Source: Plectrocnemia conspersa
Taxonomy: Eukaryota; Arthropoda; Insecta; Trichoptera; Polycentropodidae
Reading direction: 5' to 3'
Length of the DNA: 64,000 bases
Assembly (NCBI GenBank): GCA_009617715.1
Contig: VTFK01000143.1
Coordinates: 186,001-250,000, forward strand
The notes below the pieces were generated by a model. That model did not search any database. It was not told the DNA's origin and worked only from the letters and a program-made list of their open reading frames with translations. Numbering within the stretch: position 1 is the first letter of the stretch; every line of letters begins with the position of its first letter. Shown here in pieces: positions 27,310 to 41,315 of the stretch. Position numbers and translations under genes: made by a program.

Positions 27310-27440
27310 GATTAATGAATCAGATACAAAAAGTACAAATAAGGGCGATGAAAGTAGTGTTAAATAAAAATATTAACCATACTTAATTTGCGTTAATACA
27401 GTCAGTACGAGAGCTATACATTTCACCATTATTTATAATT
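27310..27440 (+). pseudogene. LINE reverse transcriptase C-terminal tail remnant
   Basis: The reading NQIQKVQIRAMKVVLNKNIN, then SVRELYISPLFI, resembles the INKLQKxQNRAMRxIL-(x)n-SVxxR block after the RT domain of Jockey/CR1-type LINEs. Only this short piece is legible. Confidence 0.35.
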
Positions 27441-28677
27441 GAGAAAGAGATGGCAAGTCTGGGTTACGCTCCTACAACACCAATTCACTAATTTAGCGAT
27501 GTTTTAAAGTGACCTAAGGAACATATCTTAGCCTCAGAGACTCTTAAAAAAAACATTTCCATATCGTAAGCTGCCTCAAGATCATAGAGAAAGCATGTGT
27601 TGGGGTTACCAAGAGAACCTTTGATTCTGTTTATGTACGAGAGCCGCCAATTGTAGATAAAATTGGGTCCTTGGGGAGTACAAGGCTACAGAGAAGGAGA
27701 AAAAAGAGGCTGATAACCCATCACTTTAAATTAGATTAGGAATATCTGTAAAATGTGGGAAACAGTGAAAATTTCGTTATAAATCATCACCCGATTAAGG
27801 ATGTAACAGTATGAGACAGGAATTTATTTAATGGCAATGCAATGTCACATTTTTGCCAATTTCTCAAAAGAAGGCAAAAGTGTGTGTCATTGGATAGATT
27901 TCTGGTTAAAGTTCGACGAAACGTAAGAGATTTTATCAACTTATCAGTGATCGACACCAGTGATTCCAGTATTAATAATAAAAAATATACATGTATTTTG
28001 ATGGTATTATTCATTTTATATGTATATTTTTTGGTTTTGGAACAAATTAACTCAAGTTTTCTTTACTTCTAATGAAAAAATTTTCTTTGATACGTGAGTC
28101 TTTTAAATTTTAATACGAGCACGTTTCCCGAACAAATTATGCTTGTAAACTGAGGTTCTACTGTATGAGCAATTATACATATGTATAACCAAAATGCGTG
28201 CTTAATGCTTGTTTCATAACCCAATAATAATTAATTTAAATGATTTGGAAAGCACCTTTCCATATTTTAGTATTTTTGGCAAATTATAAAAACTAAATGT
28301 TGGTAATGCAACTTTAATTCAAAACAAATTAAACTTTAAATTAAATTAGAATCCCTTCAAATGTTATAAAGTGATTTTCCTGGAAATCTTGCTAGACAAA
28401 GTTTTAAAAGTAGGGCGAAATTAATAAACAAGGCAATAAACGATTCCTAGAAATTGCGAAATTTATCTGTTATAAATAAAATAACACTTCACATTTTTTA
28501 CATAAAACTACTTAATAAACGAAGCTGCTTCACAAAATTTAATAACTTTTCGCTAAATCTCTCTCGCGACTGTGCCACCAACGACGACAGCCCACCCGAC
28601 GCGACGTGGCCTAATTTAATTTGTCGGCCGACATAAAGCCACTTAGAACTATTAGAACAAACGTCACTCGCACTCAC

Positions 28678-28820
28678 CTGCATTGACATTCATGTCACGT
28701 GACAAAATAATCCCGACAGCGTTTGCGGCCCTGCACCTGTAAACGGCCGCATGGACCCCTTGCCGGAATTCCTGGGCCGAGAACGCCGGGAATACCAGCG
28801 AGCCGTTCTCCAGTGGAATT
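28678..28820 (-). CDS. Dscam: Dscam-like gene, internal exon: C-terminal half of the first Ig domain
   Basis: The exon is 143 bases, with acceptor TTTACAG ending at 28821 and donor GTGAGT starting at 28677. It begins with the last base of a split codon and ends with the first base of the next. The frame reads IPLENGSLVFPAFSAQ, EFRQGVHAAVYRCRAANAVG and IILSRDMNVNA. The order LVFPxF, FRQxVHAxVYRC and a SRDxxVxA end is the hallmark of Dscam Ig1: YxC is the F-strand cysteine and SRD starts the linker to Ig2. Its final G joins TA of the exon at 4133-4282 to give Val, so the spliced reading is NVNAVIAGNYEP. The intron between them is 24,395 bases. The partner exon for the first half of Ig1 and the signal peptide were not found up to position 64000. 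The family is clear, the paralogue is not. Confidence 0.85.
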
Positions 28821-30393
28821 CTGTAAAGTAGCGATAACGTAAAAATTATGAATTGTTCGAATTTCCCACACCAAAAGCATGATATACATTAAAATGTGTG
28901 GTCCAAATCAGTGTAAACTACAAATTTTAATAAAAAAATACAATAAATGTATGTACATATAAAACACTATTATCTTTCGATATACATGTATATACATATG
29001 CTAACCTATAAGGTAAATTGATTAGCTTCATAATTATGAACTATACCTATAAGCAGTCGGTCCCGTTTTTACTTTTCTACATATTTTAATAAGTGTTTTA
29101 CAATTTGAATCAATTTAATCAATTGCATAGTTTGTTTTCAAGCGCGATAAAAGCAGTATTTCGTAACTGTCAAATTTGGTTACATATGACAACTCTTCTG
29201 TCATCTGTAAAGCGCACGCCGCGCATAGTTTAGTGCGAATAAATAAACAGTGAAATATGCTATAATTAAACAACACAGATAAAAAAAGTATTGACACGTT
29301 GCTATTGACAATCTTGTTTTATATTTAAATGCTTATTTTTCATTGTTTGACAGCTAGAGCAATATTTAATATTTAAATGCATTAAATAATAAATAAAAAT
29401 TGATAGATCTTTTATTCATTAAAAGAAAATTCAACTTTTATTGTCTTTTAATTTACTGCTATTTTTTGAGGCTTCTTAAAAAATATATAATTTTATTCGA
29501 TGCTCTTTTTATAGTAATGTTCTAATTAATAGTCTCTCTAAATCTGTTTGTATACAATAAATTATAATTATTATAACCCAAATATTATTTCCTAAATAAA
29601 TAACATTTAACAGAAAATGAAGGGATTTTTTGCATTAATTTGTTAAATAAATTAATATCGGTAAAAACCGAAAAAAATTACGAATATATTTAAACTTTAT
29701 AAATGTTTTATTAAAAAAAAAGTAAGTTAAAAAATACGATTAATTAAAAACTCAAGCAGCACCTGCCATGCTTTAGCGGTAGATTAAAATATCAAAAATA
29801 ACCCTTTGGCGATATATCGTTATTCGTTTTAACATCAAATAAATGCTAAAAATGAACGTTTTTGCTGTCATGATGCTCGAAAATGTATATTAATTTAGGA
29901 ATTTGTTACGTAACATGTATATTGTGTAGCATGAGCCGACAAATATGTTTTAAAAAAAGCAGTTAAAGGGTAATATTCGCATATATAAATAGTCTATTTC
30001 TTTAGTTGTACTAATTTGGCTGTTTTTAATTCTGATGTGGAACTCAGAAAATATGAGAAAGTCTTTTGATTTATATTTTTTTATCGATCTTTTGAAGCTA
30101 ATGGTCAATGTTTTTCTTTGTAATAGGTACGGTAAAAATCTATCTTAAATTCAGAAACTTAGGAAACTTGGACCAATTTTTATTATGTGCTGCTGCGATT
30201 TGAAATTTATATTATTTAAATTTGTATTACGTCGGATACAGTATGACGCCGTTTATTTTTTGTTACATATAATTGCACCACAACTACTACCCGTTATTTG
30301 GTTCGGTGATTATTCCAGACAAAAAAATATTTTTAATATTATATTATTGTTGAACTAGCAATAAAATTATACATATGATTTTTCATATATCAG

Positions 30394-30461
30394 CACGCAA
30401 AAATCAGTGTCCGGAAAGATCCTGTGCGCAAAAATCTGTCCGCAAAATTCGTGTCCGGAAT
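30394..30461 (+). repeat. Degenerate short repeat array
   Basis: Blocks of CGCAAAAATC and GTGTCCGGAA occur two to three times in 68 bases. It may be a MITE remnant. Confidence 0.4.
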
Positions 30462-30839
30462 AATTACTCTAGAAAAATCCGAGCATCCCGTTATTCATAT
30501 AGCAAAAAACACACTAAGTATTATATTTGCAACTAGCCATCATATTATGGACACCATCATATTATTTTTTTCAATGGTATATAAAAGTAGGGTAAAACTG
30601 TTTTTGCAAAATGTATTTGAATAAAGGTGATTAAATTAAAATGGTAATATTGTTCTACTCTCATATATTATTCTTGGGTCGGAAACTTTTGGATCTTACT
30701 ACGTACATTGAAGCACTACAAATGTTTTTAATTAAAACTGTATTGCTGGTATAATATTTGAGAGCCATGGAATTAATGCAAATATTGAACGCCTAATAAA
30801 TATTAAACAGCAATAACCCGGTAGAAAGCGCGAGACATA

Positions 30840-30873
30840 CAGGTGTGCGTAGCACACCGGTTGTCGAGCACTG
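30840..30873 (-). mobile_element. hAT-like terminal end
   Basis: On the minus strand from 30873 it reads CAGTGCTCGACAACCGGTGT, a typical hAT start. Just inside is a 6-bp palindrome GTGTGC-GTA-GCACAC. The other end was not found. Confidence 0.4.
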
Positions 30874-31639
30874 CTTTTTAAGCGATTAGATTTAAAACAA
30901 AGGAAATTGTTACACTTTGGCGGCCCGGGGCGGGTGCCCGCGTCTATTTATTCAGTTAGCGTTTCCTTTCGGATTATTTTATTACCGCCGCCGCTGGAAA
31001 ACAAAACAGGGCCAGGGGTGTCGAGAGCGCGGGCCGCGATTCCGAAGCGGATTAATAAAAAAGATGAAAAAACGGCTCGGGCTCCGCTCGCTCTGTTTGT
31101 GCATGTACGTGCTTTTCATGAGTGTTATTAAGTTTTTAATATATGTGTGCGAGTATAATAACGCGCGCCGCCGCTGGTTGTATGAAAATGCTAATCTCAC
31201 CGCGTTACAGCCGTTTCTCTATAGTCTGACCCGTCAATGTACAAAGAAAATGGTTCGTATAGTTGGAAACTAATTATGAAAAATGTTCATACAGGAAAGT
31301 ACAGTTTTAAATCTGAAATAAAATATAAAATTTTATATACATAGTGCGTTTCATATACATAAATATGTATATTGAACAATTAGGAGAATCTTAATAACAC
31401 TACACTTATAGCCACGCCAGTAACTCAGATAAAGTTTATGATATCGTTCGCTGCGTCTACTTTAACAGATCATTCAGATCAATGAAAAAAATGAGCGTAT
31501 CATCCCTTCAATGATAAGCTTGCATATATATTGTACATCTGCTGATATTTTGGTAAAATTACAATTTTTTAAATCTGTTCCTATCATTGTATTATATATT
31601 ACAGACTGGTTCAAAATATATAAAAAATAAATTTAATTC

Positions 31640-32170
31640 ACGAAGGAAACTCTGGTTCCGACCGTGCAGAACTCACAATGTTGTATTACGAAAATAGTAA
31701 TAAATCATGCATCGAAAGCACTAAGCCAGACGCCGTTTCTTTAGCACCTACGAAGTTTCTTAAGTTATACCTAATATGATAACTAATCTCTAATGCTGCT
31801 CAAATAAGGTGAAAAAGTCCCTCGATACTAAAATCCAGAATGACATCGTCCATACCGACTTTCATTTGATAAAGTTTGTCGTGAACTTTTTCATATAAAA
31901 TTACGAGAGTTTATCATGATCTTTTTCTTGGGCTACTTAAGAGGTAGGGGTTAAATTTGGGTCCGCTGCTTTTACTCTTCTTATTTATTAAGAACATATA
32001 AGCGAGCATTAGGAGCTTAAAATATTTATTATATGCTGATGACTTGAAACTGTTTAAAAGTATGCACACAAATGCGGATTTACTGTGTTACATTTTCCAG
32101 ATCTTGACACAGAAAGAACTTTTAGAAGTTTTGTTAATTAGTCGATGGTAAGTGACTTGAAATTCGTGAT
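31640..32170 (+). pseudogene. LINE reverse transcriptase fragment
   Basis: The order of RT motifs is clear across frames: QNDIVHTDFH near 31838 (family QxDVIYTDFSKAFD), GLNLGPLLLLFLFIKNI near 31948 (family QGSNLGPLLFLLFINDI) and YADDLKLFKSMHTNADLLCY near 32036, with the catalytic YADD intact. Stops and frameshifts break the gene. It is a non-LTR retrotransposon of the Jockey/R1/CR1 type, and separate from the LINE at 17915. Confidence 0.7.
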
Positions 32171-33929
32171 AATCAAAAATTTTTGTCTCATATCCTTTAA
32201 TTTAAAAATAATAATTTAAAAAACGGGGCTTTTTAATTATCTACTTTAAAATATGTTTGGGATTAACTCATCTTAATCACTAATAATATGCTCAACACTG
32301 GAATGAGAAATTTAATTTAAAAATAATAAATAAGCAGCTTATTAGATTATTATCATTTTTACAAAAAACCGACCATGTTGCCAATAATAACTATTTTAAT
32401 AATATACGAATGATACACTAAATAACGACTTTTTTAATTCAGTTAATCTGTGATCCAATACTGAAATAATTAATACGGATGACAATTAAATAAAATTAAA
32501 AAATCCAACAATAAACCACCAGGCGCGTACAGAGAGATACGTTCCCTTTCGCTCGCTCGCGTGTTACGTTACGAGAGGGAGTGAGAAGAGTGGGCGTGCG
32601 GAACGCGTGTAGCGCACGCCCTTATCTCTTCACTCACTCTCGTCACTTAACACGCGAGCGAGCAAAAATGAATGTATCTCACTGAACGCGTCTGTAAACC
32701 ACTAAAATATTTCCTTGGTAAAAAATAATAAATACGGTCGACGAAATAAATTTAAGATTTATCAACTAACTAGAGAATGGACTGAAAATCTAAATCTTTG
32801 CTCATATTTAAGCCAACATCAACAGAAAGCAAGTGAGTATTCTTAACAGCAGGTACATTCGTCACGAAAAAAGACAATACGATTGATACCTAAATGTCAT
32901 GATTTTTTTAAACACATAAAATATGTATGTAGGATTTTTTTAAACACATAAAATATGCAATGGAATTACTGGGACTTATTAGTAGCAATTGCGTCCTTTA
33001 TTTTTAATATTACATCCCATATTCTTATCATTCGTTAATTAGAAATATATTCAAAAATTAATAGTCCAATAAAAATAATTAATATATAAAAACTCAATCA
33101 ATAATTATGTCTAAATATATATTTTCTTTTTTTTCATAATATAAAAATTAAGTAATTAAAGAAAAACAGCAGATGATCAATAACTAGGTAATTAGCTGTA
33201 TGCCAAAATACTGATATATATTAAATTTATGATTTTTCTGCCTGTAGCAAGCATGATTAATTATTATATATCTAAAGAATAATATAAATTTATTGTCTAA
33301 AAAATCTATTTTCTGCATTTATAATTTTTGACGTTATCCTCATCTTAGCCTTTACAACAACCTAGTTTTTTTAACTTTTAAAATATTGTGTTTCATACTT
33401 GACAAAATAATAATCATCAGTATTTTAAAAATCATTTGTTGCTGATACATGATAGTCATTTGCATTTTCATTAACTACCTGTAAGTTTTATCTCAGCATT
33501 ATGTAAAAAAAATAATAATCTATATATATTGTATATAATAAGTTCAGCAATAGAACCTTTGATTTAAAATTTGGACCAGCCATTGGATGAAAAAAAGCGG
33601 TCAAAAAACTTATATCAAAATTAAGATGCGTATGAATCTTGATATTATAATTTTGAAGCAAAAACACCCAATGTGCTATACTAAGATGGGGTTTAAATGT
33701 CTAAGATATAAAAAGAATTTCTTTAATAAAATTGAATAATACCGCGAAATTTTTTTTTTGCAGATATGTCAAATTATCCTTTATAAATCAAAAATATTAA
33801 AATTATTTGTTGCAAATGCTATTAGATAGGATAACACAGGTATTTGGAATTGTCATTCAAACAATCATTAGTTGGTTTTATCAGCTAACGGCAATCTATT
33901 TCAAAAAAAAATTAACCCAACGATCATAC
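32171..33929. other. AT-rich DNA containing the MITE at 32520-32694
   Basis: Apart from the MITE, only a 26-base near-duplicate (a T-run followed by AAACACATAAAATATG) at 32904-32956 stands out. No genes are seen. Confidence 0.35.
32520..32694. mobile_element. Palindromic hAT MITE with perfect 8-bp target duplication
   Basis: The 175-base element starts CAGGCGCGTACAGAGAGATA and its other end, read inward, starts CAGACGCGTTCAGTGAGATA. The two arms pair along almost the whole length, including CTCGCTCGCGTGTTA on both sides and GGGCGTGCG near the centre, so it would fold as one long hairpin. TAAACCAC flanks it at 32512-32519 and 32695-32702. An 8-bp duplication and CAG ends fit the hAT superfamily. 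It has no coding capacity and is far more GC-rich than its surroundings. Confidence 0.85.
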
Positions 33930-34180
33930 ATTACAACTGGCCGTCCCACTGAAAGGGGTGGAAAAAATCTTATTTAATGGGGGCCATATGTATAAATATG
34001 AGAAAGCGGACAACCAATGATCACTTTCCCAAGCTTTATCTGGCACTACTACCGACATTTAAACATGAACATATTCTCTGGAGTTCAAAGCATCAAAGCT
34101 TTAAAAGCTGAAGTCACAAGGTTCATACGAACACTAAGCAAAACGAGTCTGACAGAACTGAAGTATTTTTCACTGATTTA
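33900..34180 (+). pseudogene. FLYWCH-like zinc-finger remnant, copy 1
   Basis: One frame reads EKILFNGGHMYKYEKADNQ before a stop, like the KILxYNGYxYxYEKxxxxxxxWRC start of a FLYWCH finger found in some transposons and their host derivatives. A related segment lies at 51960-52260 (shared TTATCAGCTAA-like, GGCCGTCCCACT-like and TATAAATA-TGAGA blocks). The Cys/His part is not readable. The family call is tentative; the pairing of the two copies is more certain. Confidence 0.4.
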
Positions 34181-37121
34181 GCTATATTAATAAATTTTAT
34201 TTTATAGTTATTTATGTGATATTGTACCCACTTTGTTTTCGCAACTATTAGTTATTTTTATTTATTATAATGGCAAATAGTTAGAATATTTATAGTCTTT
34301 CATTATAATAAAACGGTAATCCTCTAATAAGACGAAAAGTAATATTGGAACTACGTGCATTCAACAGTTTTATTCTTATTTTTTACTATATTCTAAAAAT
34401 TTTACTCACTTGCTTTTATTGCTACGTCTGATTTTCTCGACTACTTGTTGAGTTCATCTGGTCTTATTCTAGCCATTCGTTTAGTATTTGTTTCAAAGTA
34501 GTACTTTTGGGTACGAGTAATTGGAGTAAGAATTGCTTAGGTTTATTTTATTTAGATGTTCCATAAAATTGATTAGGGTTTACGCCCTTCTGTTTTGTTG
34601 TCGAGAACGATATTTACCACATGGACCGATCTTTGTAATAAACTAAAAAAACATCGAATATCGTGATAAGCAATCCACAGAAAGAAAAATAGAGTGCAAC
34701 ATTAATATTACCGATAATAAAACCTTTATCTGATTATATTTCGATCATGAAGCGCGTATAAATCGTTACTACAATTTCTCACTATATATTTTAACAACTT
34801 GTAAAGAGCAAATTTATAGAGAAAATTTTTATTAAATGAATTTAATCTCCTGAAATATGTTTACAGGACTTGACTGAAGTTCTGCGAATATTTAACGGAG
34901 ATTAAGAGAAACAACCGCTTGGAAACAAAATAACTACCGCTGATATAATACGCATGTATTGTGTGGAGAATTCGAAATCTCCGAGGTGCGCGAGATACAT
35001 CTACCGAAAGAGAATTACGGTGGATAAATCCGGAATTATGTTCTCTTTTAGTTTGAGTTCAATTCTACACGAAACATATTTCATTGAGCGTCTGACAAAG
35101 CACCATCCACGGGAGTAAGGATTCTCCCATTTCAAGTTAACCAATCAATTTCTTCGCGAGAAATTGGCGACGTCTCCATTGTGGCGAAACGTCGTCGGCT
35201 GTATCTTACCCCGGGATGCGCGGCCAACAAAAGATAATATCATTAATTAAATTGGAACAATGGACGCTGGGTCTTTATCCGCCTCTGTGCGAAAAGAAAA
35301 GACTACCACTCGCGATACAAAATAAGCCAACAATGGAAAACATAGCGTATAACGCTAATATTATCCGGGCTACGAGTAAATTATTACAATGTTCCAAATG
35401 TATCGATTTAGTGGAGGGTATCAGATGATGTTATCTAGGGTTATTGTTTCATCAAAGTGCGGAAAGTCTCGTAAGCTTTACACGAAGAAATTACCACCAA
35501 ACCGAATGAGAAATTTCAACGGGATTGGATCGAAATATAATGTACTCGAGCGGAATATTAGCATTGGCATGTCGATACCAACATTAGTTCGTGCCAAATC
35601 AGATAACACCGACCGGATGAGATCTATGGAGATTATGTCACATCGTGACCGAACAACGAAATTGCTACTAAGATAAAACAAACCAACTTAATATATTTAA
35701 TTTAAACAATGGCTTATAAACTTTTCAGCGCACGACATCTGAGGATCTATCGTAGCAAGTATATATAAAAAAATTACATTTAATAATATTTCTTATAAAC
35801 GCCAAAAAGGTACATAGAAGCTAATTATCTACATTGAATGCCTCTCGTTAAAAATAAATTAAAAAATTGACCTACTATATTTTGCCCCTAAGTTGTTAAA
35901 TCTGCCGTAGGTACACTTTAGTGCTACTGCTTGTCGTGCGATTTACGCAGGCGAGGGGTTTTGCGTGAAATACCCCATTCATGTACAATTTGTCTTTTAA
36001 TTGTCACAAAACAAAGGGTAGGCCTTATAGTGAACACACAGTTAATAACACTATTGTCTACGTGGTGCGATTAAAACGCCGCATATATCAGTTTATAATT
36101 GTGCGGGCATATCATTTAATAAAATATATATGTAGCTACATACCTACTACAAGCCAATATTGATGTTTATAGATATACTACATATAAATATAAAATTCAA
36201 TCTTAAAACATTATTTTAAATGTTGTAATGTATGACCAGATTTAAGATAAGTAAATAATCCTCACTTCTCATATTTTATGAGTGGTGACTCTAATACATA
36301 AGCATGCGAGTTTTTGGGACAGGAATAATATTACGACGTAGTAGCTTTCCGTTCCCTTTTACACTGGATTTGTTAATATAAAATGTTTAAATGGTAATGA
36401 ATATTAAACATTCATAAATTGAATAAAGATAAATACATCAAGTAGCTATTTGAAATAAGGCTATATATATACATATATGAAACCATTTGACAGTAATGGT
36501 TTCATATTCCCTATATATTGTGTTCCCAAACATTTTATAATGTATTAAATCGATCAAAAATATTATAACGAATAGAGTTGTTGAATGAGGGGGCATTTAG
36601 TTTATTGTATCGAATATATTTTTTTAATTAGTCGATAATCTGGACTATAATATTTTTATGGTAAATCTATTTTAAAATATCCTTTAAAACTTTGCATCAC
36701 CACTATGATATGTATATAGCATATTATCTTAAGAGAAGTACCTAACACAATATTTTAATGCATTATAAATCAATATCGTACTGATAAAAAAATCTATCTG
36801 ACAAAGGTAGCAATAGTAAGGTAGTATGTTAAAAAAATGATATATTATTTATTTATTTAAATTAAATTTAGAGCAACGTTACATAACAGGTTACCCCAAT
36901 ACGTCACAATTAATAATATAAAAAACAATAATACACAAAAAAATAGATTAAAAATAATTCATTATTTGAAAAAAAAATTAAAAAATGTTATAAAATAATT
37001 AAATTAAATGATTCGAACTGTACCAGCTCCTCGTAGCTGACATTAAATAAATCAATATGCAATGCCAGCGTATTACGGAGCTGGATGGCGACAGCCATAG
37101 GCGAATCGACTAGTGCTAACA
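34181..37121. other. AT-rich DNA with a GC-richer island at 34980-35690
   Basis: The island has two overlapping plus-strand frames (70 and 95 codons) and a minus-strand frame over the same bases. None shows a family. 36475-36507 is a perfect 13-bp stem hairpin. Confidence 0.3.
36475..36507. other. Perfect 13-bp stem hairpin
   Basis: ATATGAAACCATT and its exact reverse complement flank a 7-base loop. TATATA tracts on both sides could extend an imperfect stem to about 60 bases. It could be a MITE core or a small-RNA hairpin; nothing decides between them. Confidence 0.35.
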
Positions 37122-37129
37122 CTCTAGAG

Positions 37130-38611
<1,482 letters not shown>

Positions 38612-39360
38612 CTCTAGAGGAATGAATTATTAAATGAAAAAAAAACATACAAATTCATTCTAAGCACATTATTATCACAGTGGCGTAGACCCTCGGCGAC
38701 GCGCTATTTATATATAGGCTACGTTTTAGTTTTGTCACTCTAAGGGGGTTCTCGCTCTGTGTATTCAGCGTGGAAGCTGAAGTTTCTGTGGAGGGCCTTG
38801 TTGAAATTCATATCTGAAGGGTAATTTTTTAAACACGGTCTTTACAAATTATATTTTTATTATATAATATATATATATAGTATTATAATTCTAATGTAGT
38901 TTAGCGAGAGTATTTACTGTTATATTTTATTTATTTAATATAAGGTTTAATAATTATGTTTTACTCAGGTTGTTATTGAAAATATGTTAGTATTATATGC
39001 TGTCTGTATATTTTTAATGACATCATTAGCACACGGTCAAACAAAATGATGTTTATTTTTGCTATTTTTGCGTCGTGGTATTTTCAACAAATTCTTTCTA
39101 GTCAAAGATTCGTAGCAACGGTCATTTTCCAAAGCAATAATACCGTAATCCGTTGGGTGACACATAACTGGCGTTGGAGTTAGTCAACCCGTCGTTAGTT
39201 ACGTGAACATTTTGCAGAACCGGCTTACCATTATGACCGACGTCATAAATTGCTAATTATTTCTGGCTGAAAGAGCATTGACGCTGAAACTGATATCAAC
39301 TAATTATTAAATTAAAGTTTAGAGAATATAAAAATAATTATTCAATTATCGAATATTATT
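38612..39360. other. Intergenic or intron DNA with a hAT-like end at 38678
   Basis: CAGTGGCGTAGACCCTCGGC starts at 38678, resembling hAT ends of the CAGTGGCGTAG type. The matching end was not found. The rest is AT-rich. Confidence 0.35.
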
Positions 39361-39389
39361 GTACTGGTTGGTAGTCTGCGCTAAGTAAA

Positions 39390-39700
39390 AATATTACAGC
39401 TGAGAGTTATTGTCAAGAAATCGACAAAATGTATGCAAAACTTAAACGTTTGTTCCTTGCATTAGGCAATCGAAAATTATTAATTCTCCAGCATGACAAT
39501 GCCCGAACACACATCACAAGACTGACACAGTATTGAGTCATATTATGTAATATTGCCTTATCCATCACACGCACTAGAAACAGATAACTTATTTAAATAT
39601 TTTGATGCTTTTTTACAGAGCGAGATGTCTTCAACATCAAAGCTGCTGCCAAAAGTAAATTTTGAGATTTTATGAACTCCAAAACTAGAGATTTTAGTTT
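39390..39700 (+). pseudogene. Mariner transposase C-terminal remnant
   Basis: Across frames the plus strand reads QEIDKMYAKLKRLFLALGNR, KLLILQHDNARTHITRL and, after breaks, LPYPSHALETDNLFKYFDAFL. The LLHDNARxH block carries the second catalytic Asp of the mariner DD34D triad, and the following part matches the PPYSPDLAPxDYHLF region. Stops and frameshifts make it inactive. Its N-terminal half and inverted repeats were not seen. Confidence 0.7.
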
Positions 39701-41315
39701 ACAAGAGTAAGTAATCTAATAATTAATTGCTAAAAATATAAATAATATAATAGTAGTATATTGCTTTATAAAGTAAACTGTCAGCAGAGTAAAATATATT
39801 TAAACTTATAGTAAAAATAACTGTTTTATTTATATTGTAAGTTATTATTATATTACTTTAAAAAAAATCAAATCTGCTTAAGCTTGAGAATTTCAACCCC
39901 AATTGCAGATTCTTTGATAAAATGTATTATATTAGAATAAAATATAAAATTAAAATAATCCATATTAAATTGATCTTATGCAAAATTTCATCTCTAAAGG
40001 TTATTTTATTTAAAATATTTATTTTGCTTCCAAAGCATAGCAAACGACGCGAGAACAAAAGCATTAAAAACATATTTTTGTATATTATTTTGCTTTTATT
40101 AAAGCTTTATTTTTATTATTCTCATAATAAAAACTGGAGTCTTTATTCATTTTTCGCTCAAATAACCGACGGCAAGCGTTGCGTGAAATTAAAAAATAAT
40201 TACTTGAAAAGAAATAATTAAGTTTTTTTCACAGCACGTGCGCTTATTAAAAAGCGTGCATTTTTTCAGTTATAGCTCGATATTAAAATTATTGCGAAAC
40301 AGTGGCTATTATTTTGACCCTTCACTTTATCCCTCGTTATCTGCCTGATAATATATACTTGGCGGTTTTTTATACACACGACACCGCATGCTATAAGATA
40401 CGCAGGGTCGCATATTATAATACTAAATATTTATCATCCGTTTCGTCCTTTTATTTTATTTATAATGAATTACAACGAGGTCCTTCTGTAAACTGTTATG
40501 TGTGCCAACCCTTTTATGCTTCGCCGTTATTATGTTTATACGTTTAACAACAAAGGTCACAACAGTGTCCACTCGTGTCAGTCGTTATTTTGTAAAATAT
40601 AGGCGGTAGTAAAATTTCGAATTTATTATTGCAAAGCAAAATGAGAGAAAATACAAACTGACATATTTTGGCAAAGGTTTTTTGATTTAAAACATCAATG
40701 ACATCAAAAAGATTGTAGTATAATTTCAATTTGAGTCAGAACTATATAATTCATACTGACAAATTCCAAGATAATTGCTAAAGTTTGAAAGGGCCATGAG
40801 TTACATAATAATAGTTGTAATCAATACTACAATTATTTTGTAGCTTCTTATATACAAGTTCACCGAATTTTATTTTAAATTTTAAAAATTCCAAATTATT
40901 AATAACATTTAGATGCATTTGATATTTTGCTTTTTTTATATTATCTATGACGATAAGCATTCGTTATGTTTTACCGATGTCATTCACCATCAAAACAATT
41001 TTACGATCATAGCGAAAACTCTCTTTTTTGGAAAAGTTTTATTAAAGTTCAAAGAATCACTTTAGACAGAAATTCAAAATTCTATATACGTATGTACATG
41101 TAAAACTTTTCCAACGTGCTAGTCTTTGTTATAAAATCGCGTTTTACTTCGACAATCAGTTATTCGTATCCTCTACAGCACATTAGTTTGCAGCTTTCTT
41201 TAATCGGGATTTATAATTTAGAAAGTCGCGATCGCGTCCTTTATTTTTGAACCAGCGTTTTCAACGAGCTTGCCAAACACAATAATGTTTCAGGTGACAG
41301 GGTAGTGCTCATATA
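39701..41315. other. AT-rich DNA
   Basis: Only low-complexity open frames are present (for example a Lys/Ile/Leu-rich one at 39922-40221), which reflect base composition. No feature is supported. Confidence 0.3.

Larger units (their letters stand above)
4283..28677 (-). other. 24.4-kb intron of the Dscam-like gene
   Basis: The boundaries are set by the GTGAGT donor (28677 downward) and the AG acceptor next to 4282. The flanking exons are in compatible phase. The intron holds the hAT nest, the tandem duplication near 10.7 kb, a Jockey-type LINE, a copy of an unnamed repeat and several GC-rich islands. In Drosophila Dscam1 the exon at this position (start of Ig2) is a large array of alternative exons. 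I saw no second Ig-like open segment on the minus strand here, so there is no sign of such an array. Confidence 0.6.
28821..31639. other. AT-rich DNA upstream of the Dscam-like exon with a GC-rich island
   Basis: 30905-31240 is GC-rich (CGGCCCGGGGCGGG and GCCGCCGCTGG blocks) with overlapping frames on both strands and no domain. 30394-30461 carries a short degenerate repeat, and 30840-30873 looks like a hAT right end. No partner Dscam exon was found. Confidence 0.35.

Noticed and set aside
39922..40221. 99-codon Ile/Lys/Leu-rich frame
   Set aside because: Typical of AT-rich DNA; no domain, no neighbours, no splice evidence.
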